From positions 222,467 to 286,466 of the forward strand of contig JAEUHM010000046.1 in the NCBI GenBank assembly GCA_016795485.1: DNA of 64,000 nt, written 5' to 3'. Every line of letters starts with the position of its first letter. Positions within the stretch are counted from its first letter, which is position 1. This DNA comes from Verrucomicrobiaceae bacterium. GTDB taxonomy: Bacteria > Verrucomicrobiota > Verrucomicrobiia > Verrucomicrobiales > Verrucomicrobiaceae. Shown piece by piece: positions 25,611-34,875 of this stretch. A program made the translations under genes and the position numbers. The notes beneath the pieces were generated by a model, which was given only the letters and a program-made list of their open reading frames with translations, was not told the origin of the DNA and did not search any database.

Positions 25611-26185
25611 AAGATAACAAATAAGTAGATGATTGTATCTGAGGCGCTCGGAATAAACGCAGTAGCTAAGTGGCCAGACTAGCTCTTCAGAGAGTTTTTG
25701 TCACGAGAGACTAGCTCGAAGCATTCAAAATGGGGAGCCTGTGAAGAACTTCACTTTGTGGGTCAACAGCGTTTCTGGGCCTCCGAGGCCTACTCAGTTG
25801 TTAACAGAGCGCAGTGACCCGAATCTGCCCAACCGAAGAACTTTGGGTGAAAAGTGCGGGAACCGTGGAACCAATACCGAACCGAGAGACCAAGCCAACT
25901 CACTCGCCACAACCGACCAAAAAGAAACAAGCAACGACAACCCAACCGCCAAAAACACTCTCCAATTGGCGAGCCAATGTCACACTTTGACAATTGACCC
26001 CCATCTCCCCAATAGCGCAGATCAACACGATGCAACTTTGCCTGGATACCAACCATGATCCCCATTTTCCCCGTGACACGTGTTCATACGGCCTCAGTGC
26101 TCCACACCGAGGAGCCAGCTCAGCACGCAGACATAAGAGCGGTGCTTCAAGACATTGCTCCCACTTGGTTTCCTGCACCCACACC
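25611..26185. other. 575-bp intergenic region
   Basis: Short frames here have unusual composition and no recognisable protein. It separates the divergent FG-GAP and HEAT-like genes, so it should hold both promoters. It contains the first of two diverged direct repeats (25855-25992). Confidence 0.5.
25855..25992. repeat. Diverged direct repeat, copy 1
   Basis: Contains GCGGGAA, ACCGACCAA, AACAAGCA, AACCGCC and AATTGGC in the same order and similar spacing as copy 2. The match was made by eye and is only partial. The two copies flank the HEAT-like gene. Confidence 0.45.
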
Positions 26186-27304
26186 ATGAAACAACATCAA
26201 ATACTGATTCCGGTCCTCGTCATTCTCACCATAACCGTAGGTGGTTGGTGGGCTTGGAAGATGAAGAGCCCTCAACTGAAGCGCGTGGATTCTGTGGAGC
26301 AGAGGCCACCATCGGGAGCAAAGGCGGTTGCCGCCGATCAAGCCCCCGTGCCACAACCGCAAGCTGCCAAAGCACCAGATGCCCAAGGGGGTGCGCCGCG
26401 CAGGTTCATTGATATGCCAGCAAGCGAACGCCTCGACATTTTAGATCAGATCAAAGCAACCGACGCAGACGAACTTCTGAAATTGTTTCTTGATGCAGGC
26501 AGGATTGATCAAGACCCGATGAAGCAATCAATGCTGCAAAGCAAACTCGTGGGGGCACTCATGGAAAAGACGTATGCACCTGATTTCATTACGAGAATGA
26601 AGCGATTTGTGACTGATTCATCGAATTCAAAGCTGGAAAGGGGGAGTGTTATCAGTGCCTTCGCCAGTGCACGCACGAAAGAAGGGGCCGAGTTCGTTCT
26701 GTGGGTGCTCGCAAACCAAACTGACATGGAGATGAGGACGAGTGCAATCTTCGGTATCCGAGGCCTTGGCGGCTCTCAACCCTATTTGCCAGCGATGATT
26801 GAGCCGCTTTGGAAAGAGTCCAACGATGCCGACCTGCTTACAGCTGTAGCTGAGGCCATGGCCCGGGAAGCGGCTCCCTCCAGCATTGAATTGTTATTGC
26901 CTGCTGCGGCAGCACCCCATGGCAAGGATGACAAAAGGCAGCAGGCTGCTCTTGGGGCGATCCCGAAAATCTACAGGGCGGATGCCGTGCCAGCACTCGA
27001 ATCAGCACTAAAGAACTCACCACCTGGAAGCAAAATGAACGTCATAGCTCTTTTCACGCTTGGTCGGATTGGAGACAAAAGCGCGTCACGAGCTGTGATA
27101 GCTTGGTTGCAAGACACCGACAAGAGCGCAGCACCGCTGGTGGCCGATTGGATCAGCAGGGCTAGTGGCGTCGGGCAATTGCCTGCTGCGGAAGCCGCAC
27201 TGAATCCGTCGGTGCCTTTTCGCAGCGAGGAAAACCGCGAGGCAATAAGGGCAGCTCTTTCGGCCCAACGAGCGTCAACCACGAAAATTGGCCCGAGCAA
27301 GTAA
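26186..27304 (+). CDS. Membrane-anchored HEAT-repeat-like protein, 372 aa
   Basis: The N-terminus (ILIPVLVILTITVGGWWAW, about residues 5-25) is a single membrane anchor, followed by a Pro/Ala linker and a helical domain with repeated pairs of helices (SVISAFASARTKEGAEFVL, TSAIFGIRGLGGSQPYLPA, ADLLTAVAEAMAREAAPSS), which resemble HEAT or PBS-lyase-like repeats. It is likely a periplasmic or surface protein-binding domain. The ATG at 26186 is chosen because it begins the anchor; the frame is open upstream but that extension is low-complexity. No partner gene is adjacent. Confidence 0.75.
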   Translation: MKQHQILIPVLVILTITVGGWWAWKMKSPQLKRVDSVEQRPPSGAKAVAADQAPVPQPQAAKAPDAQGGAPRRFIDMPASERLDILDQIKATDADELLKLFLDAGRIDQDPMKQSMLQSKLVGALMEKTYAPDFITRMKRFVTDSSNSKLERGSVISAFASARTKEGAEFVLWVLANQTDMEMRTSAIFGIRGLGGSQPYLPAMIEPLWKESNDADLLTAVAEAMAREAAPSSIELLLPAAAAPHGKDDKRQQAALGAIPKIYRADAVPALESALKNSPPGSKMNVIALFTLGRIGDKSASRAVIAWLQDTDKSAAPLVADWISRASGVGQLPAAEAALNPSVPFRSEENREAIRAALSAQRASTTKIGPSK

Positions 27305-27713
27305 GGCAAATGGGGGGCATCGTTGGAATCTTGACATAGTGGTCCGCAAATCTATGCCTCGCTCATGCCTAGCAGTGTGAGAGCTGAGTTTCCCGGTGCC
27401 TTTTGTGTCTCCGGGGCCAGGTCTTTTCCGTTGCGCATTGCTAACAGTCATGAAGCAGTGCCGCCGCGGTGGGTAGGACGGATCCATCCTGTTGGTTTAG
27501 AAGTATGAGCGTCGGCAGAGCGCAAACTTCATACTCTCACCCACTCTGCCGGTGTTTTTGTCACCTTCTGGTCAAAGGGTCTGAGAAGGGGGAATAGGGT
27601 AAAGCCTTTCAAGGCTTTCTGGGTGTTGGAACAACACACCTAACCGGAATGGAGAGCGAACTTTGCAAGGCGTATGGGGGTTGTTGAAATGCGAGAGATG
27701 AAATGGGTGGAAC

Positions 27714-27838
27714 TCGCGGGAATGATCACCAACCAAATGACATAACCCACGCCCTCGCAGCGACCGACCAAGATCAACAAGCAGCTACAAGCAAACCGCC
27801 GACGTGTTTTCTGAATTGGCTGGTAAGTGTCAAACATT
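27714..27838. repeat. Diverged direct repeat, copy 2
   Basis: Partner of the 25855-25992 copy, 1.86 kb away, in the same orientation. Shared words include CGCGGGAA, ACCGACCAA, CAACAAGCA, AAACCGCC, AATTGGC and TGTCAAAC. Confidence 0.45.
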
Positions 27839-27920
27839 CACCACTGGGCCGCATGATGTCATAACCAGGATCCGGGCGAGTGCGTCCGTTTTTCGTGTGG
27901 CGGGTTAACGACCGCTCGTC

Positions 27921-28020
27921 TTCTCACGTCCCTTCAGGACGGTGTCTCTCTTCGTGGGCTATCCGGTGGTTTCGTTTCACTTCACCACCGGCTAATCTCT
28001 CACAAGCCTCCGGCTTGGAG
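27921..28020. repeat. Repeat copy D (right module only)
   Basis: Starts at TTCTCACGTCCCTTCAGGAC and ends in AAGCCTCCGGCTTGG. The left module is absent; the sequence before it is unrelated. Confidence 0.85.
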
Positions 28021-28027
28021 TTTTACC

Positions 28028-28240
28028 GAGCCGGAGGCTCAAAAGAGATTAGCCGGGGGTGCAGCGAGGAACGAGCGTAACCCCTGGTCGTCGAATGGAG
28101 ACACGCTGCGCTCTGGAAGAGCGCGAGAGGGTATAGGGGCATTCTCACGTCCCTTCAGGACGATATACCTGTTCGTTGCCTGTCCGGTGGTTACGCTTCA
28201 CTTCACCACCGGCTAATCTCTCACAAGCCTCCGGCTTGGG
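28028..28240. repeat. 213-bp composite palindromic repeat, copy E (full)
   Basis: A full copy, 213 bp, the same length as B, following D after 7 bp. Left and right modules are intact; the loop sequences differ more from A and B than those two do from each other. Confidence 0.9.
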
Positions 28241-28443
28241 CCATTTGATACCTAGCGGATGGCCGATACCTTGCTCGATCCTTTCTCGGTCCTTGTAGGT
28301 GAACGATTCTCGAAGGTCGAAAACCGACACGATGGACATCATCGGAGCACATTTGCGCGTGTTTGATCCTTTGGGTTCGCTTTCACAAAAATGGGGTTTG
28401 CCGAAACAAGCCCCATCGAAGTGATCTCCAAAGCCAAGACGGC

Positions 28444-30228
28444 CTACAACCTAGCCTGCAACCAGCCAAGCAGCTCGCTTACTTTGATCCGATGTTGGGC
28501 GTTGGTGTCTCGCTCGCGCACGGTGACGGTGTCTTGGAGCTCTGGACCTTTTTCGCCCAGAGTTTCAAAGTCTATCGTCACTCCGAATGGCGTGCCGACC
28601 TCGTCTTGACGGGCATAGCGGCGGCCGATGGATGCCGTTTCATCGTAGAAGCAATTGAAGTGGGGCTTAAGCAGATTGTAGACCTCACGGGCTTTCGCCA
28701 CGAGCTCTGGCTTGTTCTTCAACAGAGGGAAAACGCCACACTTGATGGGAGCGACCCGTGGATGGAACCGCAGCACGGTGATGGTCTCTGATTTGCCCTT
28801 CTCGTCCGTCTTGGTGAACTCTTCGTAAGCCTTGGCGATCACTGCCAGAGCCATACGATCCAATCCTGCCGAGGGCTCGATGACGTGAGGCACGTAGTTG
28901 CCTTTGAACAGACGATCAAACCATGCACGGACATCTGCTTCTGGCATTGGCTCGCCCTTGGTTTTGGCGTTCTCAGCTGCTAGACGCTTCTGAATCAGGG
29001 CCTCCTTCTGCTCGTCGGTCAGTTTTGCAGCAGCAAGTTTGAGTTCCTCATCAAACACTTCTTGGCTCTTGCCACTGTGTTTTTGATGAGAACCGAGGTC
29101 GAACTCACCCCGAGCAGCAATGCCCTCAAGCTCCTCTGTTCCAAAGGGGAACTCACACAAGATATCGACACAGGCACGTGCATAGTGCGCGAGGTCTGCG
29201 GGTGTTTGCCAGTAATACTCCAGCACGTCTCCCAGACCGATGCTCTGGTAGAACTTCGTCCGCTGATCCACCCAGTAGCGGTGCCACATGTCCCAGCCCC
29301 AGTTGGCCTTGGGCTCGCTGAGATCAGCACCTTCCGTCCACTGAGCCACCTCACCGGAAATGATCTCCACCGCCTCGTCTGGCTTGATGAAGTATTCCAA
29401 TTCCATCTGCTCAAACTCACGGCTGCGGAACGTGAAGTTCTTTGGAGTCACTTCATTGCGGAAGGCTTTACCGATCTGGCAGATACCAAATGGCACCTTC
29501 ACCCGGCTAGACTCATAGACGTTCTTGAACTGAGCAAAGATCGCCTGGGCAGTCTCAGGACGTAGGTAGGTCACATCTGCCTCAGTGGCTGTAGGCCCGA
29601 GGTAAGTGCGTAACATCAAATTGAATGGGCGTGACTCGCCAAGCGCACCACCGGACTCTGGATGGAAATCGACGCTGCCATTGACGACATCAATCTTTTG
29701 CTCATCCAACAGCTCGAGTTCCTCAGGCTTGCCTGCAGCAGGCCCGCCAGTCATCGCCAACATCGCGCGCACCCGCTTGCGGAAGCTCTCGATGTGCTCT
29801 CCCTGCTTCATGAGCACGGTGATCTGACGGTTGATACTCCAACCACTGGGCGACTTCACCCCGCTGAACTGCATGACTGTGCCGCTCTGTGGCTCTACGT
29901 GGTCTGCACGCACTCGTTTGTTCGTCAGCGTGCACTCTCGCATCATGTCGGCAAAGGTGTCGACGTGTCCTGAAGCCTTCCAGATGGCTGGATTCATCAA
30001 AATACAGGCGTCTAAGCCTACGACATCCTCGCGATCGCGAGTCATGGCTCGCCACCAAGCATCCCGCAGGTTGCGCTTCAACTCAGCGCCAAGCGGACCG
30101 TAGTCCCAGACACCACCGCATCCACCGTAGATCTCGCTGCTTTGGTAGATGAAACCACGGCGCTTGCAGAGTGAGACGATTTTCTCCATCTGAGCAATAG
30201 GATCGGGCTTGGCTGGGGTATTTGACAT
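28444..30228 (-). CDS. glyQS: Glycyl-tRNA synthetase, single-chain type
   Basis: A class II aminoacyl-tRNA synthetase that charges tRNA-Gly, of the alpha2 type also found in eukaryotes and some bacteria. Seen: N-terminal SSEIYGGCGGVWDYGPLG, motif 2 in GKAFRNEVTPKNFTFRSRE, motif 3 in EPSAGLDRMALAVI, and a C-terminal anticodon-binding domain (APIKCGVFPLLKNK, GRRYARQDEVGTPFG). At 594 aa it is longer than the roughly 460-510 aa members I know; an inserted stretch near residues 395-450 (LAAENAKTKGEPMPEADVRA) accounts for part of the excess. It is probably transcribed alone, from the 30.2-kb gap. Confidence 0.95.
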   Translation of the reverse strand: MSNTPAKPDPIAQMEKIVSLCKRRGFIYQSSEIYGGCGGVWDYGPLGAELKRNLRDAWWRAMTRDREDVVGLDACILMNPAIWKASGHVDTFADMMRECTLTNKRVRADHVEPQSGTVMQFSGVKSPSGWSINRQITVLMKQGEHIESFRKRVRAMLAMTGGPAAGKPEELELLDEQKIDVVNGSVDFHPESGGALGESRPFNLMLRTYLGPTATEADVTYLRPETAQAIFAQFKNVYESSRVKVPFGICQIGKAFRNEVTPKNFTFRSREFEQMELEYFIKPDEAVEIISGEVAQWTEGADLSEPKANWGWDMWHRYWVDQRTKFYQSIGLGDVLEYYWQTPADLAHYARACVDILCEFPFGTEELEGIAARGEFDLGSHQKHSGKSQEVFDEELKLAAAKLTDEQKEALIQKRLAAENAKTKGEPMPEADVRAWFDRLFKGNYVPHVIEPSAGLDRMALAVIAKAYEEFTKTDEKGKSETITVLRFHPRVAPIKCGVFPLLKNKPELVAKAREVYNLLKPHFNCFYDETASIGRRYARQDEVGTPFGVTIDFETLGEKGPELQDTVTVRERDTNAQHRIKVSELLGWLQARL

Positions 30229-30313
30229 GGTCAGAAGTGTTTAGGACGACTTTTCAGCCATTCCAAACGCTTTTTCCTCGCCCCACAGCCAAGTTTGAGT
30301 GCCGTCCCCTGCC

Positions 30314-31741
30314 CTACACGGCCATCATTTGCTCAAAGGCATTGCCTTCGTTCATGTCGATGCGTTCTGGGCGACCTTTGTGCTGATAAATCAGCTTGGT
30401 GTGATCCACGCCCAAAAGGTGCAGGATGGTCGAGTGAATGTCATGCACGTGCAACTTGTCTTGCATCGCATAGAGGCCCAACTCGTCGGTAGTGCCGTAG
30501 TTGCAGCCGCCTTTGACCCCACCGCCAGCCATCCACATCGTGAACCCCGTGGGATTGTGATCTCGTCCATCGCCCTGCTCGCTCATGGGAGTGCGGCCAA
30601 ACTCACCGCCCCAGATCACAAGGGTTTCATCTAGCATTCCACGTTGTTTCAGATCGCTCAAAAGGCCAGCAATGGGCAAATCCACGGCGGCAGTCAGCCG
30701 CCCGTGGTTCTCCTCAATCTTTGCGTGGCTATCCCACTTGCTCCCAGCACCGCTATAAAGCTGAACAAAGCGCACTCCACGCTCCACCAGACGGCGCGCA
30801 AGCAAACAGTTGCGGCCATAAACGGCTGTGTGCGGCTGATCCATGCCATAGAGCTTCTTCGTTGCCTCTGATTCACCGCCAAGGTCGACAGCTTCAGGCG
30901 CGGCAGCCTGCATGGTGTAAGCCAGTTCATAAGCGCGGATGCGGCCTTCTAGCTCTGTATTGTCCTTCCGAGTGGCTCCATAGCTCTTGTTGAGCTTGGC
31001 TAGAAAATCGAGTTTCTGGCGCTGAACGATGTCGGTAACGCTCTTCGGATTGTCCAAATACTTGACCGGAGTGCCCTCACCATTGAACTCCGTGCCCTGG
31101 TAGATGGCAGGCATGAAACCAGCTCCCCAGTTCCGCACCCCGTTCACCACGGTGCCGTCACTGTCTTTGATGACGACAAAACTAGGCAAGTCATGATTCA
31201 ACGAGCCGAGTCCATAGTTGACCCAAGCGCCAAGAGACGGTCTGCCCCCAAAAATGCTGCCGGTATTCATCTGGCAAACGCCACCAGCGTGATTGATGCC
31301 GTCCGACTGGCAAGCATTCAGCACCGCCAACTCATCTGCATGGCGAGCCACGTTCTTGAACCAATCCGAAATCCACAGACCACTCTGACCATGCTGTTTC
31401 CACTCCCGCTTGCTGGCCAAGATCGGGGCTTCACTTTCCCCCATGGCCAACACTGGAACCTTGTAGCTAGGTGGTAACTTTTGTCCGGCGAGCTTGTTTA
31501 GCAAAGGCTTGCGATCAAAGGTATCCAGATGGCTAGGGCCGCCTTCCATGAAGCAAAAAATCACACTCTTGGCTTTGCCGAGGCGATTGGGGATCTTTGC
31601 CGCAGCACTCGACAAAGCAGGCGCCGAAAACAGGCCCTCCTGGCCTAACATGGCAGCGAGCGCTACGGCCCCAAAGCCTCCCCCGGCCTGGGATAAGAAC
31701 TCACGGCGCGTTTTTGGATGGTCGTAATGATGGCAGGGCAT
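30314..31741 (-). CDS. DUF1501 protein with Tat signal
   Basis: A 475-residue exported DUF1501 protein. Seen: a twin-arginine signal (TRREFLSQAGGG plus hydrophobic stretch), FCFMEGGPSHLDTFDRKP, GAWVNYGLGSLNHDLPSF, LVERGVRFVQLYSGAGSKWD, IWGGEFGRTPMSEQGDG and a C-terminal VHDIHSTILHLLGVDHTKL. It is the last gene of a four-gene leftward operon (sigma factor, FecR-like, PSCyt1/DUF1553, DUF1501) and begins 2 bp after the cytochrome gene's stop. It is a paralogue of 8570-9934, which lacks such partners. Confidence 0.92.
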   Translation of the reverse strand: MPCHHYDHPKTRREFLSQAGGGFGAVALAAMLGQEGLFSAPALSSAAAKIPNRLGKAKSVIFCFMEGGPSHLDTFDRKPLLNKLAGQKLPPSYKVPVLAMGESEAPILASKREWKQHGQSGLWISDWFKNVARHADELAVLNACQSDGINHAGGVCQMNTGSIFGGRPSLGAWVNYGLGSLNHDLPSFVVIKDSDGTVVNGVRNWGAGFMPAIYQGTEFNGEGTPVKYLDNPKSVTDIVQRQKLDFLAKLNKSYGATRKDNTELEGRIRAYELAYTMQAAAPEAVDLGGESEATKKLYGMDQPHTAVYGRNCLLARRLVERGVRFVQLYSGAGSKWDSHAKIEENHGRLTAAVDLPIAGLLSDLKQRGMLDETLVIWGGEFGRTPMSEQGDGRDHNPTGFTMWMAGGGVKGGCNYGTTDELGLYAMQDKLHVHDIHSTILHLLGVDHTKLIYQHKGRPERIDMNEGNAFEQMMAV

Positions 31742-31743
31742 GG

Positions 31744-34700
31744 CTAATGAAGGTAAAAGAACTCGTTGGCGTTGAGCAGCACATGACAGAGGTCTGCCAT
31801 AGCTTGTTTTTTGGGATCAACAGGGAGAGCCTCTCCTGCGGCTGAGGACCACGCAAGACCAAGCGGAAGGGGCTCTTTAGCGTTCCAATGGACCACGCTG
31901 GGTGTTTTCCACATTTCTGGACGGGCATTGATGGCCTTGTCTCCAAGCAAGCCAGGAACAATCCGCACGGCATCAATCATTCCATCCCAATGGTGCGAGG
32001 GTGAACGCTTAGCCACGCCTCCAATGACATAAGGAGCCTCTCCCTTGTCTAATCCGCGCCGCACCGAGTGAGTAGCAACACTCGTGAGCACTGGAGTATT
32101 GGGTTTGTCGATCTGCTGAACACGAAACTCCACGTGATGCTGAGAACAGGACACCTTAACCACGATGTGATACTTCACGCCCAGTTCCAGGCGCAGATCC
32201 GATGGCACCGCCTCATAAGCGATGTTGCTATTCTCGTCTTCTCCTACCAGTTGGATGATCAAATTGCGTGGCTTGAAGCGGCTCTTCTCTCCAGTGACGC
32301 CAATGCTCCAGCCAAAGCCCTCCACGTTGTCTTTTTGGTTGGTCCAGTGGGAAGCAATCGTCCTCACGGCCGCCGCCACGGGATCGTAGGTGTCCAGTTT
32401 CGCAATCGCTTCTACTGTAAACTCGTCTCCAAGTGCGGGAACTTCTTCTCCATCCACCACAAGGCGCTCCTGTGGACTGTCCACTTTAAAGAGCCCGGCG
32501 GTTGCAAGCTCTTCGGTGCTTAGTTTGGCGGGGGCATCAGTAACTGGTATGCGCTGTGCCATGAACTCGTCTGCCATCTTCACTTCTTCCGCAGTAGGTG
32601 ATCTGCCAAGCGCATAGTGCCAAGCGTCCTCAATGCTGTTTACGCGCGCGGCCATCTGTTGTGCCCTTGCGATGGTCCAGTCGCCATTCAAGAGCAAGAG
32701 CGCCTGGGTCGGTGTAGTGGTGCTAAGGCGCTCACTCGTGCTGACAAAACCCGCCGGTGCATCCATGGCACGCAGCATCTCATTTTGATTGTTGCGCTTC
32801 TTGATGGTGTAGACGCTGCGGCGCGTGCCATTGCCATCCTCACTTGGGCCTCCGGCCTTGTCGTTCAGTTCACCGCTGGCCATAAGCATAGCGTCTCGTG
32901 ACTGCTCGGCATCCAACCTCCTGGGGCTGAATCGCCAGAGATATTTGTTTCCTGGATCGATCTTCAATGCGTTCTCAGGCGGCAAAATATGTGCAGTTTG
33001 GCGATAGGTGGCGCTGAGAAGGATCTCCCGATGCAAGGACTTCAATTTGCGACCACCTGAAAGGAAACGCTGAGTCAAATAGTCCAGCAACTCCGGGTGA
33101 GTAGGCTCCTCACCCAACTCACCGAAGTCGTTAGGCGTCTCAACAATGCCTTTACCAAAGAGGTAGTGCCAGACGCGATTGGCAATGACGCGATTCGACA
33201 ATGGATTGTCCGCGCGGTTGATCCAATCCGCTAGGGCGCTACGACGTCCTGTGGTGCGCTCGCGAGGTTTGATCACAGGCTCCTTAGGCTCAAGGAGAGT
33301 GAGAAAGCCGGGAGCAATGTCCTGCTCACCCTTGCGTGTCTTGAGGATATTCTTCGGGCCAACATTCATCGCATCCGTGGCCACGAATGCTTTGGGCAAC
33401 GGTGCAGGCTTGAGATGGTCAAACTTCTTCAACTCTGCGACCAGCGCATCGTATTTAGCCTTCTCCTCGGGCTTCTTTGCCAATGTCTTGGCGATATCAA
33501 ACCGTTCCCGCTCATACTCCATCTGCCGCTCACAGAAATAGGACGCCTGCCAGTCTTCTGGGGCCCGCTCATGTGGCTTTTTGTCCACCATGGCCCGAAT
33601 GTCTGCCTGAAACTTCTCGTAGGCCTTGTGCATGGCGTTTTGAATCCTTGGCTCAATCATCGCGTCGATCTGGGCACGAATCTCTTTGGTAGCGTCCTCC
33701 CAAATCGCATTCTGCTTGGCCCAGTCTTCCTTCTGCTTTGGAGTGGCAAGGTACATGTTGTCTTGCCACCGCACCGGTGTGAAGAACGCGCGCAACCGAT
33801 AGTAATCCTTCTGCAAGATCGGATCAAACTTGTGGTCATGACAGCGCGCACAGCCAAAACTTAAGCCCAAAAACACTTCACCGGCGTTATCCGTCATGTC
33901 CGTCAGCACGACTTCATACTGCCCCTTTGCATCGCGCTGGTTGTATTCATAAATGGGATTGCGCAGATAACTGGTGGCTACAAGTACATCGGGATTATCA
34001 GGGTCAACCTCATCGCCTGCCAATTGCTCTTTCACAAACTGGTCATACGGCTTGTCTTCATTAAGGCTTCTGATGACATAATCGCGATAGCGCCATGCAT
34101 CAGGGCGCAACGCATCTTGATTGTAACCATCACTTTCTGCATACCTCACCAAATCCAGCCAGTGCTGTGCCCAGCGTTCGCCGTAACGTGGACTTGCGAG
34201 TAACTCATCGACCAGCTTCTCGTAGGCCTTAGGATCCGTGCTGGAAACAAAATCTTCCGTCTGCGCTTTGGTAGGCGGCAGTCCGTGCAAGCTGAAATAG
34301 AGACGCCGCACTAGCTCGCGCTTGTCAGCTTGAGGAGCAGGCTGAAGCCCTAACTCCGCGTGCTTTTTTGCTACGAACTTATCAATGTTCGTCTCAGCCC
34401 ACTTGGTGTTCACCGCGGGCGGCTGCGGATTGCGAATCGGCTGGAAGGACCAGAACTTGCGAGCCTCAGGCTTAAATCCAAACTCATCCACGGCCACTGT
34501 CTTCACCTTTTCCTCCGGCCATGGAGCTCCCAGCTTTACCCACTGCGCCAAGATCGCAATTTGCTTGTCAGCCAACTTCTCTTTGGGCGGCATCTCAAGA
34601 TCACTGTTGTGATAGCGCACTGCCTCTATCAGCAAGGACTTCTCCGGATCGCCTTTAACCAAAGCTGGGCCACTCTCCCCGCCTTCGAGCAAATAGGTGA

Positions 34701-34875
34701 TATGGTCCATCCGCAGACTGCCCTTCTGCTTCTTCTCACCGTGACACTCGTAGCACCGCTCGATCAGCAAGGGACGCACATCTTTCTCGAAGAATGCCAT
34801 TACCTTCCGTTCGTTATCATCTGCCGCCACGGCGAATGTGGCGATCAATGGCATTGCTGTTAACAGTTTATTCAT
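31744..34875 (-). CDS. PSCyt1/DUF1549/DUF1553 protein with inserted LamG-like domain
   Basis: A 1043-residue exported protein. Seen: a short signal peptide (LLTAMPLIATFAVAA); a planctomycete-type cytochrome c (PSCyt1) with a haem motif CYECH at residues 41-45; a DUF1549 region (TNIDKFVAKKHAELGLQP through RYGERWAQHWLDLVRYAESD, then SYLRNPIYEYNQRDAKG); DUF1553 (ADWINRADNPLSNRVIANRV, FSPRRLDAEQSRDAML); and an inserted concanavalin/LamG-like domain at about 830-1010 (DEFTVEAIAKLD to GGVAKRSPSHHWDG). The DUF1553 end resumes with LCHVLLNANEFFYLH. It overlaps the FecR-like gene by 4 bp and abuts the DUF1501 gene. In this family the proteins are tied to polysaccharide use, but the reaction is unknown. 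Confidence 0.92.
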   Translation of the reverse strand: MNKLLTAMPLIATFAVAADDNERKVMAFFEKDVRPLLIERCYECHGEKKQKGSLRMDHITYLLEGGESGPALVKGDPEKSLLIEAVRYHNSDLEMPPKEKLADKQIAILAQWVKLGAPWPEEKVKTVAVDEFGFKPEARKFWSFQPIRNPQPPAVNTKWAETNIDKFVAKKHAELGLQPAPQADKRELVRRLYFSLHGLPPTKAQTEDFVSSTDPKAYEKLVDELLASPRYGERWAQHWLDLVRYAESDGYNQDALRPDAWRYRDYVIRSLNEDKPYDQFVKEQLAGDEVDPDNPDVLVATSYLRNPIYEYNQRDAKGQYEVVLTDMTDNAGEVFLGLSFGCARCHDHKFDPILQKDYYRLRAFFTPVRWQDNMYLATPKQKEDWAKQNAIWEDATKEIRAQIDAMIEPRIQNAMHKAYEKFQADIRAMVDKKPHERAPEDWQASYFCERQMEYERERFDIAKTLAKKPEEKAKYDALVAELKKFDHLKPAPLPKAFVATDAMNVGPKNILKTRKGEQDIAPGFLTLLEPKEPVIKPRERTTGRRSALADWINRADNPLSNRVIANRVWHYLFGKGIVETPNDFGELGEEPTHPELLDYLTQRFLSGGRKLKSLHREILLSATYRQTAHILPPENALKIDPGNKYLWRFSPRRLDAEQSRDAMLMASGELNDKAGGPSEDGNGTRRSVYTIKKRNNQNEMLRAMDAPAGFVSTSERLSTTTPTQALLLLNGDWTIARAQQMAARVNSIEDAWHYALGRSPTAEEVKMADEFMAQRIPVTDAPAKLSTEELATAGLFKVDSPQERLVVDGEEVPALGDEFTVEAIAKLDTYDPVAAAVRTIASHWTNQKDNVEGFGWSIGVTGEKSRFKPRNLIIQLVGEDENSNIAYEAVPSDLRLELGVKYHIVVKVSCSQHHVEFRVQQIDKPNTPVLTSVATHSVRRGLDKGEAPYVIGGVAKRSPSHHWDGMIDAVRIVPGLLGDKAINARPEMWKTPSVVHWNAKEPLPLGLAWSSAAGEALPVDPKKQAMADLCHVLLNANEFFYLH

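Larger units (their letters stand above)
27305..28443. other. 1.1-kb intergenic region with repeats
   Basis: No gene was supported. It contains direct repeat copy 2 (27714-27838), the right-module repeat D and the full repeat E. A stretch near 27510-27565 can pair GGCAGAG with CTCTGCC over a 30-nt loop and is followed by TGTTTTTGTC, a possible weak terminator. Transcription here should be rightward from the HEAT-like gene and leftward from glycyl-tRNA synthetase. Confidence 0.6.

Noticed and set aside
25741..26058. 105-aa rightward frame in the intergenic region
   Set aside because: Low-complexity composition and overlap with the diverged repeat; no supporting features.
26186..27304. Integron-like cassette around the HEAT-like gene
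   Set aside because: The flanking repeats do not show attC-like core sites and no integrase is seen.
28363..28791. 142-aa rightward open frame
   Set aside because: It is antisense to the end of glycyl-tRNA synthetase.
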